DNA of 64,000 nt, from NCBI GenBank assembly GCA_051294375.1, contig CM119268.1, forward strand, positions 10,640,318 through 10,704,317, given 5' to 3'. The first letter of the stretch is position 1. Every line of letters starts with the position of its first letter. This stretch comes from Paraspadella gotoi (lineage: Eukaryota; Chaetognatha). A program made the translations under genes and the position numbers. Positions 52,095 through 63,882 of this stretch are shown here, piece after piece. The notes below the pieces were generated by a model, which ran no database searches, had not been told where the DNA came from, and saw nothing but the letters and a program-made list of their open reading frames with translations.

Positions 52095-52390
52095 GAACTT
52101 ACTGAATTCCGTGATGCGACGTCAACGACGTGACCCTCGCACGACTCACGCACGTGACCTCGCCCGCGCAAAAACATCCGTTGCTAACTGTCCCTAGTCG
52201 GCGCCACCGACATCTGGTCCCCCCGCGGTGAGAGACGGCAGGTGCGGTCGTCCGAACTTGATTCGGACCTGGCATCTGTCATTTGCGGCGTGGCTTGGTT
52301 GACCCTTGGGCACTGACTCCTTGCCACGGCGTCTTTCTCATCATCCTGCGGCGCGACCCGCGAAGCGCCTCTTTCCGTTACCCATTGGGT
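52095..52390 (+). promoter_or_regulatory. GC-rich island with CACGTG and GACGTCA sites
   Basis: A 300-base GC/CpG-rich island in AT-rich DNA. It contains GACGTCAACGACGTGACC and CACGTGACC (CREB-like and E-box-like sites). It also contains a splice-acceptor-like TTGCTAACTGTCCCTAG ending at 52,197, followed by an open frame of 38 codons to a TGA at 52,316. It could be a promoter, or an alternative last exon of robo. Confidence 0.25.
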
Positions 52391-55300
52391 GAGTTATTAA
52401 AACCACCACGGACCACGGAGTATATAGCGGTATATCTAATAGTTTATACCTAAATGAATATAGTTATAAAATTCGGTTGAAGTTTAAAATGAAATTAAAA
52501 GTTCTAAAAAATTTTTAACAAAACATTTCGTTATTCGACAATACGACTAAAAAGTTAGAACTCGGGGCTTTTGTAGGCATGTCTTAAATTTTTACGAGTC
52601 ATATCGAGATTCCAAAGAATGGCTTCTGTTGCGCAACAAAGAATTAACATCATTAGCCATAGAATGGTTGCGCGTCCAGAGATGCGATAACAGATGATGA
52701 AAAAAAACGCCGCTTCTCTCCTCCGTTTCCATGACAATGAACGGAGGAACGTATAAAGGGATGGAAAAAGGAAGGGTGGATTGGACATGCAGACAATTCT
52801 GAGAGCGAGGGGAGGGAAATATATAGGAAGATGCAAAGTTCTGGATTTAGCATGAAATGAGTACGAAACTATTAGTGAGAAGTGCTTTGTCATAATGTTG
52901 GTGAAAACCCTGCTTTTTCGATTCAAAATTCTGCCGAGATTTCAAAAAAATGGGTACATATATCGCGACAAGCTTTTGATGAGCCCATTCTATTGCAACG
53001 TGCGCTGCAATGGGATTGAGTTTCTTCATCTTCGCCGATTGTGAAGAATGAAGGAGAATGAAGCCACGCAGCTGCATCGAAGGTCGCCGCTGCTGTTGCT
53101 GATCCCGTATTCACTGCTGCCGCTGTGCCTCTGTTCCAATCCCTCTGTTTAGAACAGAGCGAGGGATGAGAATGGGAGAGGGAGTGAGAGATGGGATGCA
53201 TCTGTAGTACCACCGGGTTTTTTGGAAATAATTTTTCGAGGCCATCAATTCATAACCATTTAATGAGGAAAGATCTTTTTAAAATTTACTTATTTTGTTT
53301 ATCATTGAAATTGGAACAACCAATATAAATATGGTAGATAATTAAAAATAACAGAGAAGCGAAAAAGAAACGTGCTGCTGTTTTTGTTCCACTATCGCTT
53401 ATTCTCTATCTATTCAACAATTTAGATGGAATATTGGGAGGTAAAAATTCAGTTATTCAATATTCTTTTTTTAAATTCTAAGTTATAAAAGATATTAATT
53501 CAAATAATTAGAAATGTATGTATATGAAATTTGTAGATTTTAGTTCTACATCAAGTGATGTATTCCTCGAATCAAAATATATATGATAATCATTATGATC
53601 ATTTCATTATTCGTAAATTATTTTTTGTTGCTCTTTTTTAAGTTATCAGGATGCGTTTCTTCGGCAAAGCCGTTGAGGGCTAAAATTTTCGTAAAACAAA
53701 AGATATCGTTTTATTCACGCAACTTGGTGCTTAGGACAGATCAAGTCAAGTATGGTCTGAACTACGTAAGGTAGACTCTCGAATTAAAAACTTTGTTTCA
53801 CGAACGACTGCTTGGAGTAATCAACACCAAGTCACGGGTTTTAACCTTTTTGATGGATCTATCTTATCTTATGGCTGAACCTGAGGGGAGTAACATATCT
53901 TGTTTTACATATATTTTAGACCAACGGAATATATTTTTACAATTGCTCAATTTGAAATAATAATTTTTTTAAAATATAGGATAAAATTTTGCCAGACTAA
54001 CTAATGTAGCAACGGGTCATGAGAAAATGTTTCCCTGTAATCAAAGCAGTATCTTCAACCCAGATACTTTGTTGTTACAATAATGTTTACAATAGTTTAA
54101 AGAATATCATAGAATAGGCGGATTTTTTCTATCTCCTCTTCTATATCACAAAAATATACTGTTTATACATTCAAAAAATAATTGCTCTTATTTTTTTTCC
54201 CTTCTCAGACGGTGCGACATCTGGCGAATCAAAAATCAAGATATACAAAGACAAAAAACTTTTGGATAGATAATCTCATCCCTTTTTTTTGGTTACTGTT
54301 CTGTTTGTCTAGTTTTTTCTTTTTTTTTTCTATTCACATTTGGCTTCGTCAAAAGCTTTTCCAAAATTCTTGACACGAAATTAATTTTCGAAATTTTACG
54401 GTTGGAACCGTTTTGCACTTTGTACCAGACATAAAACATTCAGTTGGATCTTTAAAAATCGCTAATACCCCAACTACCATCATGTTCAGCTATCGTTCAC
54501 CCCTACCATAACTTTGTTATCTTAATTTTTCTTGGCTTCAATTTTACTGTACCAAAATATATATATATATATATTTCAGTAGATAATAAATTTGTAAAGC
54601 TAGTTGAATTAATCTATTTGCGTAGCCTTCGTGCCGGATGATAAACATAGGTAAAAATATTTGGTAATTGGTTTCATTACCTTTTTCCAACACCATTTTT
54701 GGAAAACAAACGGACGAATGTCTGAGTCCTTGGCGTTGACCGAGATGATCCCTGACTCCTTTCTCTGTAATATTTAATTTAAAAAAAGGTGAAGTCGAAT
54801 TTTCTCGACTAGCGGAAGCTCAATTTTCTGAAAGGGTTTTTTCTTACTCGTATTTTCTCCTCTTCTCGCACGCAATTTTTCCCCTTCGAACCTAGGGATT
54901 GTATTTTTTTTTTTTAACAAAAAAAAAAAGAAAGAAATCATCAAAATTTTACAAACAAAAACCTTACTCCAATTGCACGCCGCTATACTTAATTTCTGAA
55001 AAATGACCAGATTCAAATTTTTAGTTCTTGTTTTAATATTTTTTCACTAAATTATTATTCGGAAATGTTTCGAATAAGCGGACTTTTTATTATTATGACC
55101 TGTAGTTAATGCGTTAACTGTAAATATTTCGAACGGAAATCTCTTTTATTTATTGTTTAATTTAGATTAAATCTTTGGTTATTTCGTTTCGCTTTCAAAT
55201 CTAAAAAGAGAATAGTTATACCTTTGTTAACAAAGTATTATAAAACAGTTAAGAATTCCTAACAATGTCATTGTTTTGACTGATATTGAACTAATAGTGA

Positions 55301-55990
55301 TACACCTGTCGTTATGTTGAGAAGGAAAGCAATTTAGGTCTCGCCACTATTTACAACTTATTTCGGCATTATTAATATACATATTCATTCCAGTCAAGTA
55401 TCAACCAAATTTCTATTAACCTGTTTATAAGGTAGAGGGCGTTAAAATTAATTAAAGAATTAATTAATTAATTACAATCCCGCAGGTCTTCTCCTTTTTT
55501 TTAATAATGTTACGATTTTTTCGAAAATTCTTGTTGCGAAACCTAAAATATATTTCCACTTCGAATAGTGATTGGTGACGAGTATGAAACATTTCTGCAC
55601 GGTACTTACTTCGATGATATTAAACGATTAATCTTTGTCAGAAAATGCACTCTTAAACCTCAGTACGTAATTTGGATATCGAACGAATAAAGACAAAATC
55701 TCGAGCGAGTGATTCGATATGGACCTTGTTCATAACATTTTAAAATTATGTAAATTTCGTTGCTAATTATTTGTAAAAAAAAGTCTGTTTCTTCTTGTAA
55801 AGTTGATCCTAAAAAAATGATATAAGTATGAACTGTCTTTTTTTTTAAAGCTTACAAGCAATGCACAATTGCATAGTGCAAAGATTCCTAGCTCGAAGCA
55901 ATAATCATAGAAAGCGTTGATTGTTAACGCTAAACCAGTTTTCAGACGAAGGGTCGAACCAAATAGGTTGGAACTGGAAGTAATTTTTTA
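52391..55990. other. Intergenic spacer, no confident gene
   Basis: AT-rich. Three overlapping minus-strand frames (53,213 to 52,555; 76-123 codons) in different phases have no recognised domain. (TA)n at 54,558-54,575; AATTAATT run at 55,450-55,472. Nothing else supportable. Confidence 0.5.
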
Positions 55991-55999
55991 GTCGCCGGG

Positions 56000-56240
56000 C
56001 GCCAGATATGAAAAAAAAAGCCGTCGCTCGTTCTTGGCGCGTGACGTCTCGCCTTTTAATACAGGATAACGCGGAGCGCGAGTGCGCGTCGCAACGACGA
56101 ATCTCCCCTCCCGTCGCGCGACGCGTACCCTTTCTCCCCGGCGTAGTCGCACGCTTCATCGCACGCGCGCTTCAACGTGTGTCAATAGCAAGACGATACG
56201 CGACGCGGTGGATTTATTGCGTCTCCGACTTTTTGCTCCA
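56000..56240. promoter_or_regulatory. CpG-rich island
   Basis: Dense CpG (TTGGCGCGTGACGTCTCG, CGCGCGACGCGTACC, CACGCGCGCTTC) in AT-rich surroundings, with a GTGACGTC CREB-like site and an E2F-like TTGGCGCG. It may be the promoter of a gene to the right, such as the one ending at 62,345; this is inference only. Confidence 0.28.
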
Positions 56241-57495
56241 ACTTTTATTCCCTTTTATTTTCCTCCTTTGAATTTCGGGGTCAACTCGAGCGAAAGTTTT
56301 CACTTCCACACATTTTTTGTCGAGGGCGGGTTGAAACGTGGGGGCGGGGGGGGGAGAGAGATTTCGAAAGAGTCTCAATTTTCCCGTTCTTTTTTTTATT
56401 TTTTTCCTATTTTTTTTTTCATTACTAATTTTCTTTTGTTGCTCCTTTGTTCTCTGTAAACTTTTTTTTTAAATTCTCCTTCCATAATAAAATCCACTTT
56501 GGTTTCATGTTGAAATCTCTGTCTACTTACTTAAAAGCGCCGGTGGTAAATATCATTTATGTTTAAAAACTACTTTTTTTTTCTTTCAAAGTAATTCCTT
56601 TATTTTTCTTCTTTCCTTTCTCCTTTGTTCTTCACCAGTTTTTTTATTTCCGTTATCTTCCTTTCTTCCCCATTGCTTTCGATCATTTTTTTCATTTCTT
56701 CTCTGATCTTTTCCCCTTCATATTTCCTTTATTTTCCACCATTTGCTCAATTTCTCTTTTCTTTTCCCCTTCATCTTCCTTCCTTTCTTCTCATCTTCCT
56801 TCCTCTATTATTTTCCACCATTTTCTTCATTTCTCTTTTCTTTTCCCCTTCTTTTTCCCCATCTCCTTTTTCCTCTTTTTTTCCACCCAGGACTCTGGCC
56901 ATATAACGGTCGCACGGCAGTTGTTTGCCTTTATTATCCACAGACTTTTCTTTTTTGGATTTTGAGCTCGAATCTCGAAATCCGTCGAGATCAATGAAAA
57001 CCGAGGGGGGGGGAGATTGGGGGGGGAGTCGCGAGCGGGGAGGGCGATTGGGTGAGGCTCGCTGCCCGGAGGCGATGGAAGAGAGAGTCGGACGTCGGTA
57101 GAGATGGTCGAAGGCTCGGGAGAAGTTGGAGTTTTCGTCCAAAAGAAAAGGAATATGACAAATAAAGGTCAACTATCAAAAACTTTCGTTTGAAAAAAAA
57201 GAAGAAAAAAAGATGTAATCGTATTATCGGAATGAATTCTAAAGATAGGTACTTTAAAAATAGAAAATTAACTAAACAGACGTAGCTATTTTTGCTAATT
57301 AAAAATCCTCTTTAGGACCATTTGTTTTTCTCGTGGAAATTCCATAACACGCCATTTTCTCATTTCAGTCAAAAACCCAAAGTTTTTTTTCTTCCTTTCT
57401 CTTCTTTCTATCTCTCGATCCCTCTTCGTACTTTCGACTCCATTTTTCTTCTTTTCCTATTTTAATTCCCCGTTTTTTTTTTCATTCATCTCAAC

Positions 57496-57566
<71 letters not shown>

Positions 57567-58000
57567 ATCAAAAGGAATTAAATTTTCTTCCCCCCGTTTC
57601 TGTCTCTCAATTCGATGATTTCATGACTCCGAGATTCGCCCATGTCTACTTTCCTAATTTTTATATTTTCCTACAATCCCTAGACTATGTCCCCTTTTCA
57701 GGAAAAAAGCTACGGATTTCAGGGGAAAAAACGTCTTTCGACGAAGATTGATTGTTTAATGGTTTCCTCTGAAATCTCCAGTTTAAAAGAACCCGACAGA
57801 AAATCAATGAAACTCGGGGTCGGATTTCGGAAATGTTGAGCGATGTCTGTTTGTATTGTAGTTTGTAGATTTTAGTTTTATCTCTCGGGACGACGATGAC
57901 GACGAAGGTAAAGACCCAAGGAACCGACCGTTTGAAAATTAAGAATTTTGTTAGTTTGTTTGGTTTTTTTTTTACTAAAAATAAATAAATCAAGGTGTTT
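56241..58000. other. Pyrimidine-rich spacer
   Basis: Long T/C-rich sequence (56,380-56,890) and a (CT)n tract at 57,497-57,563. The reading frames here are phenylalanine/serine-rich artefacts. No gene seen. Confidence 0.6.
57497..57563 (+). repeat. (CT)n microsatellite
   Basis: About 33 CT units on the plus strand. Confidence 0.95.
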
Positions 58001-58009
58001 TATAAATAA

Positions 58010-58075
58010 GAAATTGGTACAACCAGTATAAAAATTATCCCTTCATTTAATAAATAAGCTATCTTTCCCCTGACT
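58010..58075 (+). repeat. 66-bp dispersed direct repeat, copy 1
   Basis: Begins GAAATTGGTACAACCAGTAT and ends TAAGCTATCTTTCCCCTGAC plus T. It matches 63 of 66 positions with 63,628-63,693 in the same orientation. Similarity stops abruptly on both sides. Probably part of a mobile-element family. Confidence 0.8.
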
Positions 58076-58339
58076 TTGGACATATATTTTAGAGGAATCC
58101 AAGTTTTGAGACTGTATTTTCGGGGCCAGTTTTGAGTGGCTCCTAGAGTTTTCTGGGTGGACCCCTTTTTTTTTTAAAACTAGTTCCTCAAAGCTCCCCC
58201 CATTCCCTCTTTTTGGGCCCGAGAGAGGAAAGGTCTCGACGTCAGAGTTAAAAGAGATTTTGTTCTTTGAGATTTCGAGTTCAACGCAAAGAGACGCATT
58301 TGCCAAAAGAACAAGTTCGCCGATCCCATCTGATCAGTG

Positions 58340-58672
58340 GTCACTGTCGATTCCCCCGAGGCTGAACAAATGTTTCCTGACCTCGTCTACCCAGCCAAAA
58401 AAATATATAGTATGGCAACAGCCGGGTTGCCTGTGATGCCCATTGGGATGGGGCATCTCACTGTTGGCTTTGGGGGCTTCCGACCCTCAGTGACGCCTCC
58501 AGTCACTGGCGCGGTTACCCTAGGACGGTCTCGCTTTGCCAACGCAGAGGGAAGTCGTGAGGACTGTGGATGGAACACTACGCTTGGGATGGTGTGTTCC
58601 CCCTCTGAGCCAATGGATTTGGCTGAAAGATGGTGGACGCGAGGCGGTGTGAATATACCGCCACAATAGCCA
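58340..58672 (+). repeat. Structured repeat, copy A
   Basis: Contains hairpins GATGCCC/GGGCATC (58,435-58,457) and CAGTGAC/GTCACTG (58,488-58,508), both kept in the inverted copy at 61.66-61.74 kb. A nested pair follows: CAGAGGG/CCCTCTG around GGAACAC/GTGTTCC (58,545-58,607). A 110-codon frame spans it but is probably incidental, because the shared feature is RNA- or DNA-level pairing. Likely a SINE or non-LTR element tail; boundaries unclear. Confidence 0.5.
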
Positions 58673-59870
58673 ATTTTCGCTTTCATGCTCATCGGTTTTT
58701 TTTTTTTTTTTTTTTTTCAATCAAAACTAATTCGTAATTCAAATCGATACGGAACCAGCGAGCGATTTCACGGGTTCTATTTTTAGCTACGCCGCGTTTT
58801 CGCGATTAAAAATGGCGAAATTCCCTCCGCGCGATTGGCACGTTTTCTCTGTCGTTTCTCTCTCTCCGTCAGGGTTTTGAGTTTGCGCTAATTCGTTTCG
58901 ACGTGAGTGAAGCTTGGCCTGGAGTTTTTTTTTTTTTTTTCTTTTTGGGAACAGCTTCGAACTCTCACATGACATTTTCGTGTCACAGTACCTCCTAATT
59001 CCTTTTTTATCCTTTGACGTTTTTCCTTTCCTCCCCCCGCCCAAGAATCCAAGATCGCAATTAATTTTTCGTTTCGAATTTTCGTTCACGTTTTTTTTTC
59101 TCTTTTCCCTTTCGTTAACTCACTTCTTTGCTTTTTTTCCCCCTTTTTCTTATTTTTTTCCTCATTGACTTATTACTTTTTACTTTCCCCGTAGATTTAC
59201 CCCATTATTTTCTCTTCCCTTTCTTCCTCCTTTCTTTTCCGTTCAATTTTACCATCTAAGTTTCCCACAATATCTAATCTTCAGTTTCCCCCCTCAAATT
59301 TTACATTTCTTCCCTTTTCCCCTTGCCCACTCTCCCTCTAATTCCCCCCCCCACTCTTTCTCACCCTCTTTATTTTTCCCCACTCTCATTCCCCCCTCCC
59401 CCCTCCGTTCTCATTTTCCCTCCCGTTTCGCTCTGTCGGTTCTAAATACGAGAAAGGCCTTCGGAATGACTTTTGACCTCCGGCCCCTTGACCTCTTTTT
59501 ATTTTTACATGCGGGCTTTGAAAAACGACTAACGGGGAAAGAAAAAAAAAAACCTTTTGTAAGAAAAATATAGGATGGAAAAACTTTTAAGGGATCGTTG
59601 CAACAGTCTTTGTAGTTTGTAGGAAACGGAAATTATTTCCCTGAACGTGAGAAAAAGAGTTTATTATATAAAATAAACGAATTTAACTCTAAACTTTATT
59701 ATTTGGAGAGAAGGCTTTCACTTTGTGGCGAATTTTTTTTTAATAAAATGATTGATTTCTAATATCCGCGTACACGGGCCGGAATTTTTTTTATAAAAAT
59801 TGTTTTCTGCTATGAATTAATTTCTCAGTTTCGCATCAAATGAAACGAAATTGGAGTAAAAAAAAAATTC
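58673..59870. other. Intergenic spacer, pyrimidine-rich
   Basis: T run at 58,697-58,717, then T/C-rich sequence from 58,920 to 59,420. No gene or defined element seen. Confidence 0.6.
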
Positions 59871-59871
59871 G

Positions 59872-59948
59872 GAAGCTTTTCTTAGGAGAGAAGACGAGTC
59901 TCATCTTTTTTCAAAAGATCTCGGGTTCAATTCCTGACGACTTCAATT
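59872..59948 (+). mobile_element. tRNA-like relic (tRNA-Met-like), pseudogene or SINE head
   Basis: TCGGGTTCAATTCCTGA folds as a T-arm (5-bp stem, one G-T pair). AGTCTCAT resembles the anticodon arm of elongator tRNA-Met, and TTAGGAGAG an eroded A box. CGACTTC plus A is followed directly by a T9 terminator-like run. The 5' acceptor strand matches CGACTTC only partly, so a functional tRNA is unlikely. Confidence 0.35.
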
Positions 59949-60044
59949 TTTTTTTCGCTTAGGGAAGACTAGGCTATTTTTTCCTATTAGCTCCAGCTAT
60001 ATCCTTACAGGCTGAGAACTGCCCCCAAACTGGAACGACCTGCG

Positions 60045-60125
60045 CGACGTAAGGAGATCGAACCAGGTACCCCAACAATGCCTTCCAATCTTACCGATAA
60101 ATACCCCGCGTCCATGATGAAACCA
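60045..60125 (-). mobile_element. Second tRNA-like relic on the minus strand
   Basis: Read on the minus strand, GGTACCTGGTTCGATCTCC is close to a pol III B box and lies about 35 bases after CGGTAAGATTGGAAGGC, a weak A-box-like/D-arm-like segment. It suggests a tRNA-derived SINE remnant in opposite orientation to the previous one. Confidence 0.25.
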
Positions 60126-61162
<1,037 letters not shown>

Positions 61163-61355
61163 GATTCAATTCAGAGAGAACAGAAGAGAGCGAAAGAATA
61201 TTGAAGATGCGACCTCTCTCTCTCTCACTAAACTGCAAAACTGTCACTCTCTCTCCTCATAATCTCTCCATCGAAAAGGTCGACCCCTCCATCAACAATC
61301 TTCCTCCCGCTAAAGGTCGCTCCTTTATCTCTCTTTCCCTTCTCCCCTTCGCTCG

Positions 61356-61392
61356 CTCGCTTGCTTTGCTTGCTTGCTTGCTTGCTTGCCTC
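61356..61392 (+). repeat. (TTGC)n tandem repeat
   Basis: Repeated TTGC/CTTG units preceded by CGCTCGCTCGC. A further TGGACA-rich tandem stretch follows at 61,538-61,575. Confidence 0.8.
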
Positions 61393-61599
61393 GCCGGTTG
61401 ATTGGTTGGGATTTCTTTCTTTTTTTATTTGTTTCTTCCTGTTTTATTCTTTATGGTCCATACGTATGTAAGATTGCGTGGCGAATCCTAAATTCGACTC
61501 CCGTATTGCTTGGTGAAATTCAGCTCGTCCCATTGGCTTGGACACTGGACAGTGGACAATGGACATATGGACAGCTAAGTACGAGTTCACCAACGGTGA

Positions 61600-61760
61600 G
61601 TTCCGGGTACAATCCCCTCGCGGTCATGCTGGTTAAAGTGTGATGGTGTCGGCATGAACACGCCAGTGACATGGGGTCGTCACTGGAGGTCCAAAGCCCT
61701 GAGCGCCAGCTTTCGGGAAATGCCTCACACCCCAGGCATCACACATGTCCCCCCGTTGCC
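61600..61760 (-). repeat. Structured repeat, copy B (inverted)
   Basis: On the minus strand it reads GGGCTTTGGACCTCCAGTGA and then GTCACTGGCG, matching copy A at about 75% over 44 bases. Hairpins CCAGTGAC/GTCACTGG (61,663-61,686) and ATGCC/GGCAT (61,720-61,739) correspond to those of copy A. It is diverged and not flanked by obvious target duplications. Confidence 0.5.
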
Positions 61761-62038
61761 TTTATATGAACATTAACTAAAGACGCATTTGACGTCCAGT
61801 GGAAGAACAGCTTCCTATTAAATGATAGGTTTGATAATTTCATTGGTTCTTATATTACTATTTTTGTACGCAATTATAAGTTATTAATTATTAACAATAA
61901 TAATTTTTAAGTGTGGTTTTTTCTTTTCTCTTTTCCGTTTCTCCCGTATCCTTTCTGTTTTCAGCATATGAAACGCTCTTTCTATCCTTTCCATTTTCAA
62001 ATACATTTTTTAAAATCGTTCTCCTTATCATCAACCAG

Positions 62039-62345
62039 GTTGAAACGCTACTCGCTCTACTTTAACGGGGATGAAGTGTTTAAAGGTCTCGTCACAACTT
62101 TCGTCCTCCAAGTAGAAGGCGACGCCGACGACATCCTAGAAATTCGCGCCTCCGTCGAGACCGAGAGGCATCCCGTCGCCGTGACCACGCCCTCTGTCTT
62201 TTACGACGTCGCCCTTCGTCGCGTCCTCTTCGCCGCCCCGAAGACGACTAATTTCTATCGTCAAGCTTGGTTCTTCGTCGTCGTTATCGTCGCTGCTTTC
62301 GCCGTCGTCGTCGTCATTGTCGTCATCGTAGTTCGACGATGTTAA
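62039..62345 (+). CDS. C-terminal exon of an unrecognised single-pass membrane protein
   Basis: After a good acceptor (TTATCATCAACCAG) an open frame of 101 codons plus one leading base runs to TAA. It is GC-rich at third positions like the robo exons. The first ~75 residues, for example RYSLYFNGDEVFKGLVTTFV and DDILEIRASVETERHPVAV, look like a beta-rich soluble domain. A long Val/Ile/Ala helix starting WFFVVVIVAAFAVVVVIV precedes RRC and the stop. No family was recognised. The incoming phase (2) does not fit the last robo exon, so it is a different gene. No upstream exon was found. The helix could partly be an intron read through from a GTCGTC-rich sequence. Confidence 0.45.
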
Positions 62346-63440
62346 ACTCAAAGAGGGAAATCAACTCCGAGATCAGTTCGGAGCTCGAGAACGAAACTTC
62401 CGCTGCCGCCGAGGAAAAGACAGAGGACCCTGGCGGACGATCCTGTCGGGGACGCGACTTTTCTTGAAGCGAAAAGGCGAGCGGCGGAAATAGAAGGTCC
62501 GGCCCGGAAGACCAAAACCTAGGGCGAACCGAGAGAACGCCCAGAAGAGAGAAAGAGACGGTGGCGCCCATAACCCTGGCGCTGAGAAAAAGCAGATATA
62601 TCTTCGAGAAAGCGCCTCGGACAAACCCAGAAAACGACGGGATAGAAGGCGGAATGTGCAGGATGCGATAACTCATATTTAAACTGTGACAAGTGCAGTA
62701 TTTTTGAAAACATAATCCCCTGTTAATCGGCTTTACATGGTAGATTCACTCGTTAGTAAATATGTTCAAACTAATAAAACATGTTGTTTATTTTTATACT
62801 AATATACATAAACAACATTGAAGCAGAAATAAATGAATATTATAAACAGAAAGTATTTATTTTTGTTTTACGATTTAAAATTAATGCTGCTGAATATAAT
62901 TGTAAATAGAAAGTGTAGTAGCAAAAACTGGTTGTAAATATTAATATAATAAATAAATCTTGAACGTTCGACTTGACGTCAGGTGAATTTTTGATAGATT
63001 TTCTGAATACTTTGCAGTTGGCAGTATCTTGAACTTATTTTAGGCCAAAATTCATTACAACGAAATACAACGATTAAAGTGCTAATATCAAGAGTTTTGC
63101 AAACGTTTTAAAAGTATTGACAAAAAATATCCATATTTAAATGAAGTCTTTAAAATTTACTTTAAGGTTCACTTGATTCGAAATCTTAATTTTTTTTTAC
63201 TTTTGACGTATGAACATTGAATATATAGTATTCTCTAAATTCTAATGTATTACCGCCAGCTATATCGACAAAAAAGTATGATTCTGTAGAAAACGAAAAT
63301 ACGAGAAAATAAAGGTAGGGAAAAAGTTGAAGAATTGTGATGATGAAAGAGAAGTAGAAAAGAAGTGAGACGAGCTCTCTCCTGATCCCCTTTTATCATC
63401 GCTCGGACCAACTTGACCTTACGGTCTCCTCGGCCCTATT
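62346..63440 (+). other. Downstream flank with several AATAAA signals
   Basis: GC-rich to about 62,650, then AT-rich with AATAAA-type signals near 62,829 and 62,950. These could end the transcript of the exon at 62,039. No other feature. Confidence 0.4.
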
Positions 63441-63447
63441 ACTGTGT

Positions 63448-63505
63448 CCGGTCAATCTAAGGTCATTGTCAAAGCTAGGGCAAAGTGACCGTGTGGATTG
63501 ACCGG
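63448..63505. repeat. Inverted repeat with AGGTCA half-sites
   Basis: CCGGTCAATC (63,448-63,457) and GATTGACCGG (63,496-63,505) are exact reverse complements. Inside, AAGGTCATTG faces CAAAGTGACC. The AGGTCA-like half-sites could bind nuclear receptors, or the arms could belong to a mobile element. Confidence 0.5.
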
Positions 63506-63627
63506 CTCGGAGAAAGAGGAGAGAGGAAGGATTTAGAGAGAAAGACCGTTGGTAAGTCGCCTCAATTCATTTTTAAAATTTTATATATTATATATTATAT
63601 ATTTCAAAATCATAAAAGTATATATAT

Positions 63628-63693
63628 GAAATTGGTACAACCAGTATAAAAATTATCCATTCATTTAATAAATAAGCTATCTTGTCCCTGACT
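63628..63693 (+). repeat. 66-bp dispersed direct repeat, copy 2
   Basis: Same orientation as 58,010-58,075, with three differences in 66 positions. It is preceded by a TA-rich run, and similarity ends after CCTGACT. Confidence 0.8.
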
Positions 63694-63882
63694 CAATATA
63701 AAATTATAAAATATACGTAACAAAATATCATTATGGGTCTTCATTTTTGTTTCTTTAAAATTTTAGATGCTTCACTTTACCCTACAGCGTTTGGGCCATT
63801 TTATAAGTCACTTTTCGATGGGTCGATCTGTCGGTCGGTATGTCTGTCCGTAGGTCTGTCCCACTTACGTTAAAATTACATA

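Noticed and set aside
52555-53213. Three overlapping minus-strand frames, possibly one frameshifted gene
   Set aside because: The three are in different phases, without recognisable domains or convincing splice signals joining them. A real gene cannot be excluded but is not supported.
58337-58669. 110-codon plus-strand frame, apparently a protein
   Set aside because: Part of it matches the inverted repeat copy at 61.7 kb, with hairpins conserved rather than a reading frame. It has no known domain, so it is treated as a structured repeat.
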